From positions 99,005 through 163,004 of the forward strand of contig NZ_VZDO01000013.1 of assembly GCF_008802405.1 (NCBI RefSeq): 64,000 bases of DNA, given 5' to 3'. A program made the position numbers and the translations under genes. This stretch comes from Plantimonas leprariae (lineage in GTDB: Bacteria > Pseudomonadota > Alphaproteobacteria > Rhizobiales > Rhizobiaceae). Under the pieces are notes generated by a model, which had not been told where the DNA came from, did no database searches, and saw only the letters and a program-made list of their open reading frames with translations. How positions within the stretch are numbered: position 1 is the stretch's first letter; each line of letters opens with the position of its first letter. This document shows positions 1 through 8,095 of this stretch, in pieces.

Positions 1-765
1 GCCGACGCGGTCTGGCGGACGCTGGTCGTCAGCAACGCCGGCGGAACGCTCCACCTCAGCACCGACACCTACGAGACGTTCTTCTCGGACCCCTACAGCC
101 GGCGCAACCTCTGGCTGACGCTGCGCGTCACGGCGACCTGCGCCGGTCTGCTCCTCGTCATCGGCCTGCCGATCGCGCTGTATCTCCGCTTCTCGCGCTC
201 GCGCATCGCGGCGCTTGTGCAGGCGCTGGCGATCTTCCCGCTGTTCGTGCCGTCGGTGATCCTTGCCTATGCGCTCATCCGCACGATCGGACCGAACGGC
301 ACGGTGGACATCCTGCTCAACGCCGTCGGCCTGCCGAAGCTGCCGACGCCCTACCTGACGCCCTGGGGCCCGACGATCGGCCTCGTCTGGGACAACCTGC
401 CGCTGACGGTGCTGATGCTTGCCGCCGGGCTCGGCGCGGTGTCCGACAGCGCCGTGGAAGCCGCCCGGGACGTCGGCGCCGGCCGCTGGGCGGTATTCCG
501 CCATATCATCCTGCCGCGCATCCGCATCTCGATCCTGGTCGCGCTGTCCTTCTCGGTCCTCGGCATCTTCTCCGCCTTCACGCTGCCCTACGTGCTCGGG
601 CCCGCCTCGCCGGAGATGATGGGGCCGTTCATGCAGCGGACCTTCGCCGATCTCAACGATCCGCGCATGGCGGTGACGCAGGCGGTCATCACCTTCGGCT
701 TTTGTCTCGCCTTCGGCCTGTTCTACGTCCGCGCCATCGCCCGCAACCGCTCGGGGCCGTCGTGA
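1..765 (+). CDS. ABC transporter permease (5' partial)
   Basis: Inner-membrane subunit of a binding-protein-dependent importer. The reading frame is open from base 1, so the N-terminus lies outside the window. Several hydrophobic segments are visible, and the EAA loop that contacts the ATPase reads EAARDVGAGRW...ILPRI. The sequence resembles permeases of the iron(III)/thiamine/2-aminoethylphosphonate/hexose-phosphate (AfuB, PotB-like) group. The stop overlaps the GTG of the next permease (GTGA), so the two are translationally coupled. The binding-protein gene is probably upstream, out of view. Substrate is unknown from this subunit; the GDPD-family gene downstream suggests a phosphorylated compound. 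Confidence 0.9.
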   Translation, partial: ADAVWRTLVVSNAGGTLHLSTDTYETFFSDPYSRRNLWLTLRVTATCAGLLLVIGLPIALYLRFSRSRIAALVQALAIFPLFVPSVILAYALIRTIGPNGTVDILLNAVGLPKLPTPYLTPWGPTIGLVWDNLPLTVLMLAAGLGAVSDSAVEAARDVGAGRWAVFRHIILPRIRISILVALSFSVLGIFSAFTLPYVLGPASPEMMGPFMQRTFADLNDPRMAVTQAVITFGFCLAFGLFYVRAIARNRSGPS

Positions 766-1625
766 GCGCCGCCGGACCGGGGACCGGCCTCGACAGCGCG
801 GTGCCGCATGCGGCCCGCGTGGCGCGCCGGCTCGACTGGACGGGACTGCTGATCGCCGCGATCCTCGCCGTCGTCATCGTCCTGCCGCTTCTCGTCGTGG
901 TGACCTGGGCCTTCACGGAAGTCTGGCGCTATCCGGCGGTCGTGCCGCAGCAGTTCGGCCTGCGCTTCTGGCGCGCGACGCTCGCGCGCTCCGACGTCTG
1001 GAACGCCCTGACCCTGTCCCTGACGCTCGCCACCACCGTCACGGCTCTATCGGCGCTGATCTGCCTGCCGGCGGCCTACGCCTTCGCCCGGCTCGACTTT
1101 CCCGGCCGCAACCTCCTGTTCCTGTCGTTTCTCGCCTCGCACGCCTTCCCGAAGTTCGGCCTCCTCGTCGCGGTCGCCGGCATCTTCCTCGGCCTCGGTC
1201 TGGTGTCGACCTTCTGGGGCGTCGTCCTGATCCAGCTCGTCGGCACGCTGATGCTGATGATCTGGATTCCCGTCGCCGCCTTCCAGGCGGTGGATCGGCG
1301 CATGGAGGAGGCGGCGCGCGACGCGGGCGCCGGGCCTTTGCGGGTCTTCTGGTCGATCAGCCTGCCGCAGGCGGCGCCCACGATCGCCGCGGCCGTGCTC
1401 CTCACCTTCGTCTCGACCTTCTACGAAACGGAAGGCGCCTGGCTGATCGGCGCGCCGCAGATCCGCACCATGCCGGTGCTGATGATCAGCTTCATCAACA
1501 ACCAGATCGTCGTGCAATACGGCGCGGTCCTGTCCGTGATGCTCTGGGTGCCGTCCTTCCTCGCGCTGGTCTTCGCGCGCCGGGCGATCGGGTCGGGTGC
1601 CTTCGCGCGGGGTCTCGGCGCATGA
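762..1625 (+). CDS. ABC transporter permease
   Basis: Second inner-membrane subunit of the same importer, about 287 residues. I chose the GTG at 762 because it overlaps the previous stop as GTGA and precedes the first membrane segment (near residues 24-44, rich in A, I, L and V). The EAA loop is EEAARDAGAGPLRVFW followed by SLPQAAPTI. It pairs with the upstream permease as a heterodimer and is followed 37 bases later by the ATPase. An in-frame start further upstream is possible but would lie wholly inside the preceding gene. Confidence 0.9.
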   Translation: MSAAGPGTGLDSAVPHAARVARRLDWTGLLIAAILAVVIVLPLLVVVTWAFTEVWRYPAVVPQQFGLRFWRATLARSDVWNALTLSLTLATTVTALSALICLPAAYAFARLDFPGRNLLFLSFLASHAFPKFGLLVAVAGIFLGLGLVSTFWGVVLIQLVGTLMLMIWIPVAAFQAVDRRMEEAARDAGAGPLRVFWSISLPQAAPTIAAAVLLTFVSTFYETEGAWLIGAPQIRTMPVLMISFINNQIVVQYGAVLSVMLWVPSFLALVFARRAIGSGAFARGLGA

Positions 1626-1662
1626 CGGCGGCGACGGCGCACCCGACCGAGCGGAGTTGCCG

Positions 1663-2724
1663 ATGGCCCGGCTGACGATCGAGGCGCTGGCCAAGAGCTT
1701 CGGTACCGGCTGGGCGGTGCGGGATGTCTCGCTCGACGTCGCCGACGGCGAGCTGGTCTGCCTGCTCGGGCCATCCGGATCCGGCAAGTCGACGATCCTT
1801 CGGATGGTCGGCGGGTTCGAGCGGCCGAGCGCCGGCCGCATCCTGATCGACGGCCAGGACGTGACCGGCGTTCCGCCGGAGCGGCGCCCGACCGGCATGG
1901 TCTTCCAGAGCCATGCCCTGTGGACGCACATGTCGTTGTTCGAGAACGTCGCCTTCGGCCTCAAACTCAGGCGGCTGCCGAAGCCCGAAATCCGGCGGCG
2001 CGTCGACGTGGCGCTGGCGCTGGTCGGGCTCGCCGGCTTCGGCGGTCGCCGCGTCTGGCAGCTCAGCGGCGGCCAGCAGCAGCGCGTCGCCATCGCGAGG
2101 TCCCTCGTGCTCGAGCCGAAAATCCTGCTCCTCGACGAGCCCTTCGCCAGCCTCGACCAGCACCTGCGCGAGCGGCTGCGCGAGGAGGTCCGCGACATCC
2201 AGCAGCGCCTCGGCATCACGACGCTGTTCGTTACGCACGGGCAGGACGAGGCGCTGGCGCTCGCCGACCGCATCGTCGTCCTCGAAGGCGGCCGGGTCGA
2301 ACAGGTGGACCGGCCGGACCGGATCTACCGGCAGCCGGCGACCCGCTTCGTCGCGGGCTTCATCGGGCAGATGAACTTCGTGCCGGCCGAGTTCCGGAAC
2401 GGGCGGGCGGAGCGCCCCGACTTCCCGGTTTCGGCGGCGGTGCCGGACGGTCCGGCGAGCCTCGCGATCCGCCCGGAAGCCGTCACGCTCCGCCGCTCCG
2501 ACGCGCCCGGGCACGCGCGCGTCCACCGCGCGGTGGATTTCGGCACCCATCTCGCGATCGATCTCGAGCTTGCAGACGGAACGCGGTTCAAGGCGACCGT
2601 GCCGCCCGGCGAGCGATGGGCGGCCGGCGAGGCGGCGCTGCCCGCGGTCGCCGGCTGCCTCGTGTTCCGGGGGGAGGGCGATGCGCCCGTGCCGGGCATC
2701 GTCGCGACACCCGTCCATGCGTGA
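1663..2724 (+). CDS. ABC transporter ATP-binding protein
   Basis: Cytoplasmic ATPase that energises the two upstream permeases, 353 residues. Walker A is GPSGSGKST near residues 36-44, the signature is LSGGQQQR, and Walker B is ILLLDEPFASLD, followed by a switch histidine in FVTHGQDEA. The long C-terminal part (about residues 240-353) has the TOBE-like fold typical of the PotA/FbpC/UgpC group. Start at 1663 is preceded by a GGAG at a spacing of about six bases. The end overlaps the start of the GDPD-family gene by eight bases, linking transport to substrate hydrolysis. Confidence 0.93.
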   Translation: MARLTIEALAKSFGTGWAVRDVSLDVADGELVCLLGPSGSGKSTILRMVGGFERPSAGRILIDGQDVTGVPPERRPTGMVFQSHALWTHMSLFENVAFGLKLRRLPKPEIRRRVDVALALVGLAGFGGRRVWQLSGGQQQRVAIARSLVLEPKILLLDEPFASLDQHLRERLREEVRDIQQRLGITTLFVTHGQDEALALADRIVVLEGGRVEQVDRPDRIYRQPATRFVAGFIGQMNFVPAEFRNGRAERPDFPVSAAVPDGPASLAIRPEAVTLRRSDAPGHARVHRAVDFGTHLAIDLELADGTRFKATVPPGERWAAGEAALPAVAGCLVFRGEGDAPVPGIVATPVHA

Positions 2725-3547
2725 GCTGCCCGTCGCGCTCGATCGGGGTGGCCGCCGTGTCCGGCTGAAGTGGCACCGGGCGCGCCGACGCCCGGGCGAC
2801 ACGCCGTTCGGGGCGGCGAACGTCGCGGCGGGCCTCGCCGGCGGCGCCGAGGTGGAGATCGATCTGCTCGCCCATGCGGGCGACGGCTTCGCGGTGCTCC
2901 ACGACGAGCGGCTCGACGACGCCACGACCGGCAGCGGCCCGGTCGCGGATGCGGAGGCCGGCGCGCTTCGGGCATGCCGGCTTCGCGACGCGGACGGCCG
3001 CCCGACCGAGCTGCCGGTGCTCCTGTTCTCCGACCTCTGCCGCATCGTCGGAGAGGCCGGCGGCGCGGGACGGCTGCAGCTCGACCTGAAGAACGGCGCG
3101 GACGTGCTCTCCGACGCCCGCGTCGCCGCTTTCGCCGCGGCGGCCCGCCCGGCTGCTCGCCGGATGATCCTCAGCGGCGGCGATGCCGGCGCGGTGCGTC
3201 GGCTGGCAGGCGCGGTGCCCGGCCTCGCCATCGGCCATGATCCCTGCCATTTCGGCGCATCGGAGCGGCTGCGCGAAAGCCTCGATTTCGCGAGCTTCGC
3301 GGCGGGCGCGCTCGCCGAAGCGCCCGATGCCGCGCTCTTCTATCTCGCCAAGGAACTCGTGCTGCTGGCGGCCGACCACGGCTTCGACCTCGTGGCGCCG
3401 TTCCATGCCGCGGGCCGCGAAGTGGACGCCTATACCGTCGCCGCCGCCGACGGAGCAGCGGACATGATCGTGCCGCGTCTCCTCGAACTCCGCGTCGACC
3501 AGATCACCACCGACGACGCCGAAGGGCTGGCCGCAAGGTTCGGTTAG
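2717..3547 (+). CDS. Glycerophosphodiester phosphodiesterase family protein
   Basis: Predicted phosphodiester hydrolase of the GDPD TIM-barrel family, 276 residues, with no signal peptide, so cytoplasmic. Family landmarks are the HR near residue 15, VEIDL as the metal-binding E-x-D, and LHDERLDDATTGSGPV as the catalytic HD segment. Later conserved barrel segments are weaker. It overlaps the ATPase gene by eight bases and is the last gene of the importer operon. In known GDPDs, glycerophosphodiesters are split to an alcohol and glycerol-3-phosphate. I infer that the importer brings in a phosphodiester that is cleaved here. The next gene, an IMPase, converges on it with a four-base overlap. Confidence 0.82.
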   Translation: MRELPVALDRGGRRVRLKWHRARRRPGDTPFGAANVAAGLAGGAEVEIDLLAHAGDGFAVLHDERLDDATTGSGPVADAEAGALRACRLRDADGRPTELPVLLFSDLCRIVGEAGGAGRLQLDLKNGADVLSDARVAAFAAAARPAARRMILSGGDAGAVRRLAGAVPGLAIGHDPCHFGASERLRESLDFASFAAGALAEAPDAALFYLAKELVLLAADHGFDLVAPFHAAGREVDAYTVAAADGAADMIVPRLLELRVDQITTDDAEGLAARFG

Positions 3548-4371
3548 GCGCAGAAACCTTCGACTAGCCAGGGGTGCAGAGCAGGACCCGCGACGAGGAC
3601 GTCGCCGTGCGAGCCGACAGGGCCGCCCCGGAAACCGGAGGTGACGCCGCCCGCTTCCCGAACGATCAGCGCCGCGGCGGCATAGTCGTGCGGCGAAAGC
3701 CCGTCCTCGAAGAAGCCGTCCAGCCTGCCGCAGGCGACATAGGCGATCGACAGCGCCGCGGAACCCAGCCGGCGGACGCCGGCGGTCTCGTCCATCAGCC
3801 GCCTGAGTGCCCGGTGATAGGTTTCCTCGGACACGGAGCGGACCTGGCCGGGGATCGGCAGGCCCGCGCCGATCAGCGTGTCCGCGACGGCATCCGTCGT
3901 CGCCACCCCGATCGGCCGGCCGTTCAGGGTGGCGCCCTTGCCGCGCTCGGCCGCGAAAAGCTCGCCCCGGCTCGGATCCAGGACGATGCCGGCGAGGATC
4001 TCGTCCGCGTCGAACAGCGCGATCGTCAAGCCGAAATGCGGGATGCCGAAGGCGTAGTTCGTGGTGCCGTCGATCGGGTCGATCAGGAACCGCAGGCCTC
4101 CCGGTCCGCCTGCGCGGTCCGCCGCGCCTTCCTCGCCGGAGATCGCGACGTCCGGGAACGCGGCCGCCAGCCCCCGCGCCACCGCTGCCTCGACCGCGAC
4201 ATCGGCATCGGTGACGTAGTCGCGCGGCGCCTTGGCCCGCCGCTCGCCGGCATCGCGCCGCTTCAACCCGCGCATTGCGATCGAACCCGCTTCCAGGGCG
4301 ATGCGCGCCATCTCCCGGAGACGCGGGGAAGCGTCCGCGGAAACCGCATCGGCGCGTTCGGCGTCCACCAT
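3544..4371 (-). CDS. Inositol monophosphatase family protein
   Basis: Mg-dependent, Li-sensitive-type sugar or inositol phosphatase, 275 residues, cytoplasmic. The metal-binding motifs are SGEE, then LIDPIDGTTNY, and the C-terminal D is in a SPHDYAAAALIVREAGG segment, where the usual WD is HD. The gene is convergent with, and overlaps by four bases, the GDPD-family gene of the importer operon. The pairing suggests stepwise dephosphorylation of imported phosphodiesters, for example a glycerophosphoinositol-type substrate, but this is inference. It could also be a nucleotide or histidinol phosphatase, since family members are promiscuous. Confidence 0.88.
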   Translation of the reverse strand: MVDAERADAVSADASPRLREMARIALEAGSIAMRGLKRRDAGERRAKAPRDYVTDADVAVEAAVARGLAAAFPDVAISGEEGAADRAGGPGGLRFLIDPIDGTTNYAFGIPHFGLTIALFDADEILAGIVLDPSRGELFAAERGKGATLNGRPIGVATTDAVADTLIGAGLPIPGQVRSVSEETYHRALRRLMDETAGVRRLGSAALSIAYVACGRLDGFFEDGLSPHDYAAAALIVREAGGVTSGFRGGPVGSHGDVLVAGPALHPWLVEGFCA

Positions 4372-4671
4372 CGCGTTCCCCTTCGCATCCTTGCGCCGAT
4401 GGCGGCCCGGGCTTGCCGGCTGCTCCGTCGCGAAGCCTCGACCATCGCCGTGCTACCGCTTCCTCGCTCCGCCGTCGATCGCGAAGGGGTAATCCGCCGA
4501 TCGGCTTCTGCTCTCGATTCCGTCGCTGCGCTATGCCGAGGAGTCCTATGCCGTGTCCATGTCGAGCGGATGAGGCGAAATACCTCGGCCTGCGCTGTCC
4601 CCTTTTAACCCTTCCGGGCGTACGGTCCCGACCGGGCGGCCGGCCCGGGCCGGCCACCGTAGGGAACGGCA
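4372..4671. other. Intergenic region with divergent promoters
   Basis: About 300 bases between the IMPase start and the DUF2252 start, which diverge. No coding frame looks convincing. The notable element is a perfect 18-base GC palindrome at 4638-4655, next to the Shine-Dalgarno of the downstream gene. I see no clear sigma-70 hexamer pair. Confidence 0.5.
4638..4655. repeat. Perfect 18-bp palindrome before the DUF2252 gene
   Basis: Reads GGCCGGCCC and its exact reverse complement with no loop. Five flanking bases (ACGGT at 4622-4626 and ACCGT at 4656-4660) are also complementary, so a larger imperfect stem is possible. It ends about six bases before the AGGGA Shine-Dalgarno, so a hairpin could affect translation, or it could be an operator. 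High GC makes some palindromes likely by chance. Confidence 0.35.
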
Positions 4672-6129
4672 TTGAACGACCTCAGCGACGAATTCGAAGC
4701 GGCCGAGGCGCTTGTTCTCGCCCCGCTGGCCGACTTTCCGCATATCGACCTGCGTACGCCCGGCGAGCCCTGGGACAAGCGCCGCGCCGCCGGCAAGCTC
4801 CTGCGCAAGGCGGTGCCGCATGCGGCGCACGCGCCCGCCGAGCCGGCGAAAAGGCGGCCGGACCCGGTCCGGCTGATCCAGCGGGCTCACAAGGGGCGGC
4901 AGGAAGCGCTGATCCCGCTGCGCGTCGCCCGGATGGCGAGCTCGCCCTTCGCCTTCCTGCGCGGCGCCGCGCACGTCATGGCGTGGGACCTGGCGCAAAT
5001 GCCGACGACCGGCATCAACGTCGTCCTCGACGGCGACGCCCATATCGCGAACTTCGGGCTGTTCGGCACGCCGCAGGGTGATGTCGTGCTCGACCTCAAC
5101 GACTTCGACGAGGTGACGATCGGCCCGTGGGAATGGGACCTGAAACGCCTCGTCGCCAGCATCGTCGTCGCGGCGCGGGCGTCGAAATCGCACAGGGGCG
5201 AGCGCCGCAGGGCGGTCGAGGCGGCGGTCGCCGGCTACCGGCGCACCATGACGGAACTCGCGCCTTGCGGCTCGCTCGAGGTCTGGGGGCGAACGACGCT
5301 CGCGACCGATCCGAACTTCGCCGGCGTCTCGATGGATGCCGCCTCGCAGGCGATCGTCGCCAAGGCCGTCGAGAAGGCGCGCCGTCGCAACAACCGCAGC
5401 CTGCTCGATCAGGTGGTCGAGCGGCAGGTGCACGGCGGCTGGCGGTTCCGGGACGACGCGCCGATCCTGACGCGGGTCGACCAGGCGACGCGCCTGGCGG
5501 TCACGGGCGGGCTGGAGCGCTACGCGGACACGTTGCCGCGCGAGCGCCGCTTCATGCTGAACCGCTACCACGTCGTCGACGTCGCGCACCGCGTCGTCGG
5601 CGTCGGCAGCGTCGGGACGCGCGCCTATCTGGCGCTGCTCTGCGGCAACTCGGACCAGGACGTGCTGTTCCTGCAGGTGAAGGAGGCCGTGACGCCGGCG
5701 CTGGCGCCCTACCTGCCCGGCATGCCCGAGCCCTACGACGAGCACGAGGGCGAGCGCGTCATCTACGGGCAGCGCCTCCTGCAGGCGGTGGGCGATCCGC
5801 TGCTCGGCTGGACGACGATCGACGAGCGGCCGTTCTACGTCCGGCAGATGAAGAACATGAAGGGCGACATCCCGGCGAGCTGCATGAGCGGCCAGCCGCT
5901 GCAGTTCTTCTCGTTCGCCTACGGCGCGCTTCTGGCGCGCGCCCATGCTCGGACCGGCGACGCCGCCGCGATCTCCGGCTATTGCGGCGGCAACCACAAC
6001 ACGACGCTCGGCGAGGCTCTGACGGCTTGGGCCGAACACTACGCCGACCAAAACGAGAGCGACCATGCGCGCTTCGTCGAGGCGATCGCCGATGGCCGGT
6101 TGGAGGCGGCCGCCGATCCCTGCCTCTGA
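4672..6129 (+). CDS. DUF2252 family protein
   Basis: 485-residue protein of the DUF2252 family, which has a protein-kinase/aminoglycoside-phosphotransferase-like fold but no assigned reaction. Family hallmarks are FAFLRGAAHVMAWDL near residues 100-115, the HxxN-type motif DGDAHIANFG near 121-130, and LNDFDEVTIGPWEWDLKRL near 143-161. These resemble the catalytic HxxxxN/DFD arrangement of small-molecule kinases. It starts with TTG after an AGGGA Shine-Dalgarno. No signal peptide is seen, so it should be cytoplasmic. It stands alone, with about 250 bases before the next gene. Function unknown. Confidence 0.88.
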   Translation: MNDLSDEFEAAEALVLAPLADFPHIDLRTPGEPWDKRRAAGKLLRKAVPHAAHAPAEPAKRRPDPVRLIQRAHKGRQEALIPLRVARMASSPFAFLRGAAHVMAWDLAQMPTTGINVVLDGDAHIANFGLFGTPQGDVVLDLNDFDEVTIGPWEWDLKRLVASIVVAARASKSHRGERRRAVEAAVAGYRRTMTELAPCGSLEVWGRTTLATDPNFAGVSMDAASQAIVAKAVEKARRRNNRSLLDQVVERQVHGGWRFRDDAPILTRVDQATRLAVTGGLERYADTLPRERRFMLNRYHVVDVAHRVVGVGSVGTRAYLALLCGNSDQDVLFLQVKEAVTPALAPYLPGMPEPYDEHEGERVIYGQRLLQAVGDPLLGWTTIDERPFYVRQMKNMKGDIPASCMSGQPLQFFSFAYGALLARAHARTGDAAAISGYCGGNHNTTLGEALTAWAEHYADQNESDHARFVEAIADGRLEAAADPCL

Positions 6130-6382
6130 ATTCCAGCCGATGGGTCCCCTTGCGCTGCATACCGCCACGGCACCAGCGTGACGCTGGGGAACAATTTTCC
6201 GTCTATCCCTGTGACCTTTGCGGCGAAGGCGACGAACTAGACGCCACAGGTGCCGGCAAGGCAGGCGAGCGGGGAGGAGGCTGACTCCTCACTGGACGCC
6301 GCCAAAGCCGATGCCAGAATGTCGCCCGAGCGTATCCGGAACCCCGAGCAGTCGGCGCGCCGGCAGGAACGAGGAAGCGTCC

Positions 6383-7438
6383 ATGTCCCGTCCGTCTTCA
6401 AGGCGTTCCGCCGTCGGGTCGCTCGTCGTCATTGCGGCCGTGGTCGGTGGTGGTGCCGCGGCCTTCGCCTATACGGCGGGCTGGTTGTCGCCGGAGCGGC
6501 TGACCCCGGCGAGGCTCGTCGATACGCTGGCGCCGCCCGGCGGGCCGGCGCTCGGTCATCGCCGCAACCATGCCAAGGGCATCTGCTTCACCGGTACGTT
6601 CGAGGCGAACGGCGCCGGCGCGGCGCTCTCGAAGGCGCAGGTCCTGGCAAGCGGCCGCTATCCGGTGGTCGGACGGTTCAACTTTGCCGGGCCGGATCCG
6701 ACGGCTGCCGACGCGAGCGCGCGGGTGCGTGGGCTCAGCTACAGGATCCGGACGCCGGACGGTCAGGAATGGCGCGCCGCCATGATCGACCCGCCGTTCT
6801 TCCCGGTGGCCAGCCCGCAGGCCTTCTACGAACTGCAGCAGGCTTCGGCGAAGAAGGACGATCCGGACGCGATGAAGGATTTCGCGGCCGCCCACCCGGA
6901 GATCGCCGCCTTCGGAGCCTGGGCGAAATCGGCGCCCTTCCTGCAAAGCTACGCCGAGGAGCGTTTCAACAGCCTCGACAGCTTCGTCTTCACCGACGCG
7001 TCGGGCGCCGACCACGTCGTCCGCTGGTCGCTGTTGCCAGCCGCGCCGCCGACCGCCCTGTCCGCCGACGAGATGCAGGCGAAGGGGCCCAACTTCCTGG
7101 AAGAGGAGATCGGAGCCCGCGTCGCCGCCGGCGCGCAGCGCTGGACGCTGGCGATCACCGTCGCCGACGCCGGCGATCCGACCGCCGATCCCAGCCAGGC
7201 GTGGCCGGACGAGCGCCGCACCGTGGATGCGGGCACGCTCGTGGTGGATCGGATCGTGCCGGAGCCGGACGGGCCCTGCCGCGACATCAACTTCGACCCG
7301 ACCGTGCTGCCGGCCGGCATGCGCACCTCGGACGATCCGTTCCCGGCGGCGCGCTCGGCCGCCTATTCGGTGTCGTTCAACCGCCGCGCGGCCGAGGCCG
7401 ACCATTATCCGCGCGAGCCCGAGGAGGCTTCGAAATGA
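6383..7438 (+). CDS. Catalase-like (SrpA-type) haem peroxidase
   Basis: 351-residue member of the catalase-related peroxidase family. An N-terminal signal or anchor (about residues 10-32, rich in V, I, A and G) suggests periplasmic action. RNHAKGICFTGTFEANG near residue 58 holds the catalytic His and the family's HAKG-x4-G-x-F pattern. A C-terminal ARSAAYSVSF segment fits the proximal haem-ligand Tyr. It is shorter than monofunctional catalases (about 480 residues), as usual for this family. The ATG at 6383 follows GAGGAAG. Its stop overlaps the cytochrome b561 start (ATGA), so the two probably work together: electrons from quinol through b561 to a periplasmic peroxidase. Confidence 0.85.
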   Translation: MSRPSSRRSAVGSLVVIAAVVGGGAAAFAYTAGWLSPERLTPARLVDTLAPPGGPALGHRRNHAKGICFTGTFEANGAGAALSKAQVLASGRYPVVGRFNFAGPDPTAADASARVRGLSYRIRTPDGQEWRAAMIDPPFFPVASPQAFYELQQASAKKDDPDAMKDFAAAHPEIAAFGAWAKSAPFLQSYAEERFNSLDSFVFTDASGADHVVRWSLLPAAPPTALSADEMQAKGPNFLEEEIGARVAAGAQRWTLAITVADAGDPTADPSQAWPDERRTVDAGTLVVDRIVPEPDGPCRDINFDPTVLPAGMRTSDDPFPAARSAAYSVSFNRRAAEADHYPREPEEASK

Positions 7439-7995
7439 GCGTGGCCGGTGACGTTTCCCACGGCCGCTTCACGCCGGCGCAGCGTGCCCTGCACTGGCTG
7501 ATGGCGGTGGCGATCCTCGCGATGCTCTTCATCGGCGTCGGCATGGTCTCGACGGTGACGGCCAGGTACCTGACGCTGGTCTCGATCCACAAGCCGCTCG
7601 GGATCGCGATCCTGGTGCTGGCGGTGCTGCGCCTGGCGCTCCGGGTCAAGGACGGCGCGCCGGCCCTGCCGCGCGACCTGCCGGAGCCGATGAAGCTCGC
7701 GGCCAGGCTCAGTCACGTGCTGCTCTACGCCCTGATGATCGCGATGCCGCTGCTCGGCTGGGGCATGCTGTCGGCGGCGGCCTATCCGGTGGAGCTCTTC
7801 GGCGGCTACCATCTGCCGGCGATCCTGCCGCAGAGCGACGCATTGCACACCCTGCTCTGGAACGCTCACCGGGCGCTCGCCTTCGTCTTCTTCGCAGTGA
7901 TCCTCGCCCATATCGCCGCGGCGCTGTTCCACGCGCTCGTCCGCCGCGACGACGTGTTCGACGCGATGGCGCCGAGACTCGGTCGATCGGACTAG
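7435..7995 (+). CDS. Cytochrome b561 family protein
   Basis: Four-helix membrane dihaem cytochrome, 186 residues. Candidate haem-ligand histidines sit in four hydrophobic segments: ALHWLMAV, SIHKPLGI, RLSHVLLY and ILAHIAAALFH. The family passes electrons between quinols and periplasmic acceptors. It overlaps the catalase-like peroxidase gene by four bases, so it is likely that enzyme's electron donor or partner. It converges on the glycosyltransferase/anti-sigma gene, with 100 bases between the stops. Confidence 0.9.
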   Translation: MSVAGDVSHGRFTPAQRALHWLMAVAILAMLFIGVGMVSTVTARYLTLVSIHKPLGIAILVLAVLRLALRVKDGAPALPRDLPEPMKLAARLSHVLLYALMIAMPLLGWGMLSAAAYPVELFGGYHLPAILPQSDALHTLLWNAHRALAFVFFAVILAHIAAALFHALVRRDDVFDAMAPRLGRSD

Positions 7996-8095
7996 GAACG
8001 GGGCAACTCCTCCGAAAGGTGGAGATCGTCGTTTCGGCCTCGGCGCAGTCCCGCGACGCGGCGAGTTCCAAGCGCCGTTCCGGATGGCCTCTCGC

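Noticed and set aside
6130..6382. EcfG-type promoter (GGAAC-N16-cGTT) before the catalase-like gene
   Set aside because: GGGGAAC is present near 6187 but the -10 GTT is missing at the right distance.
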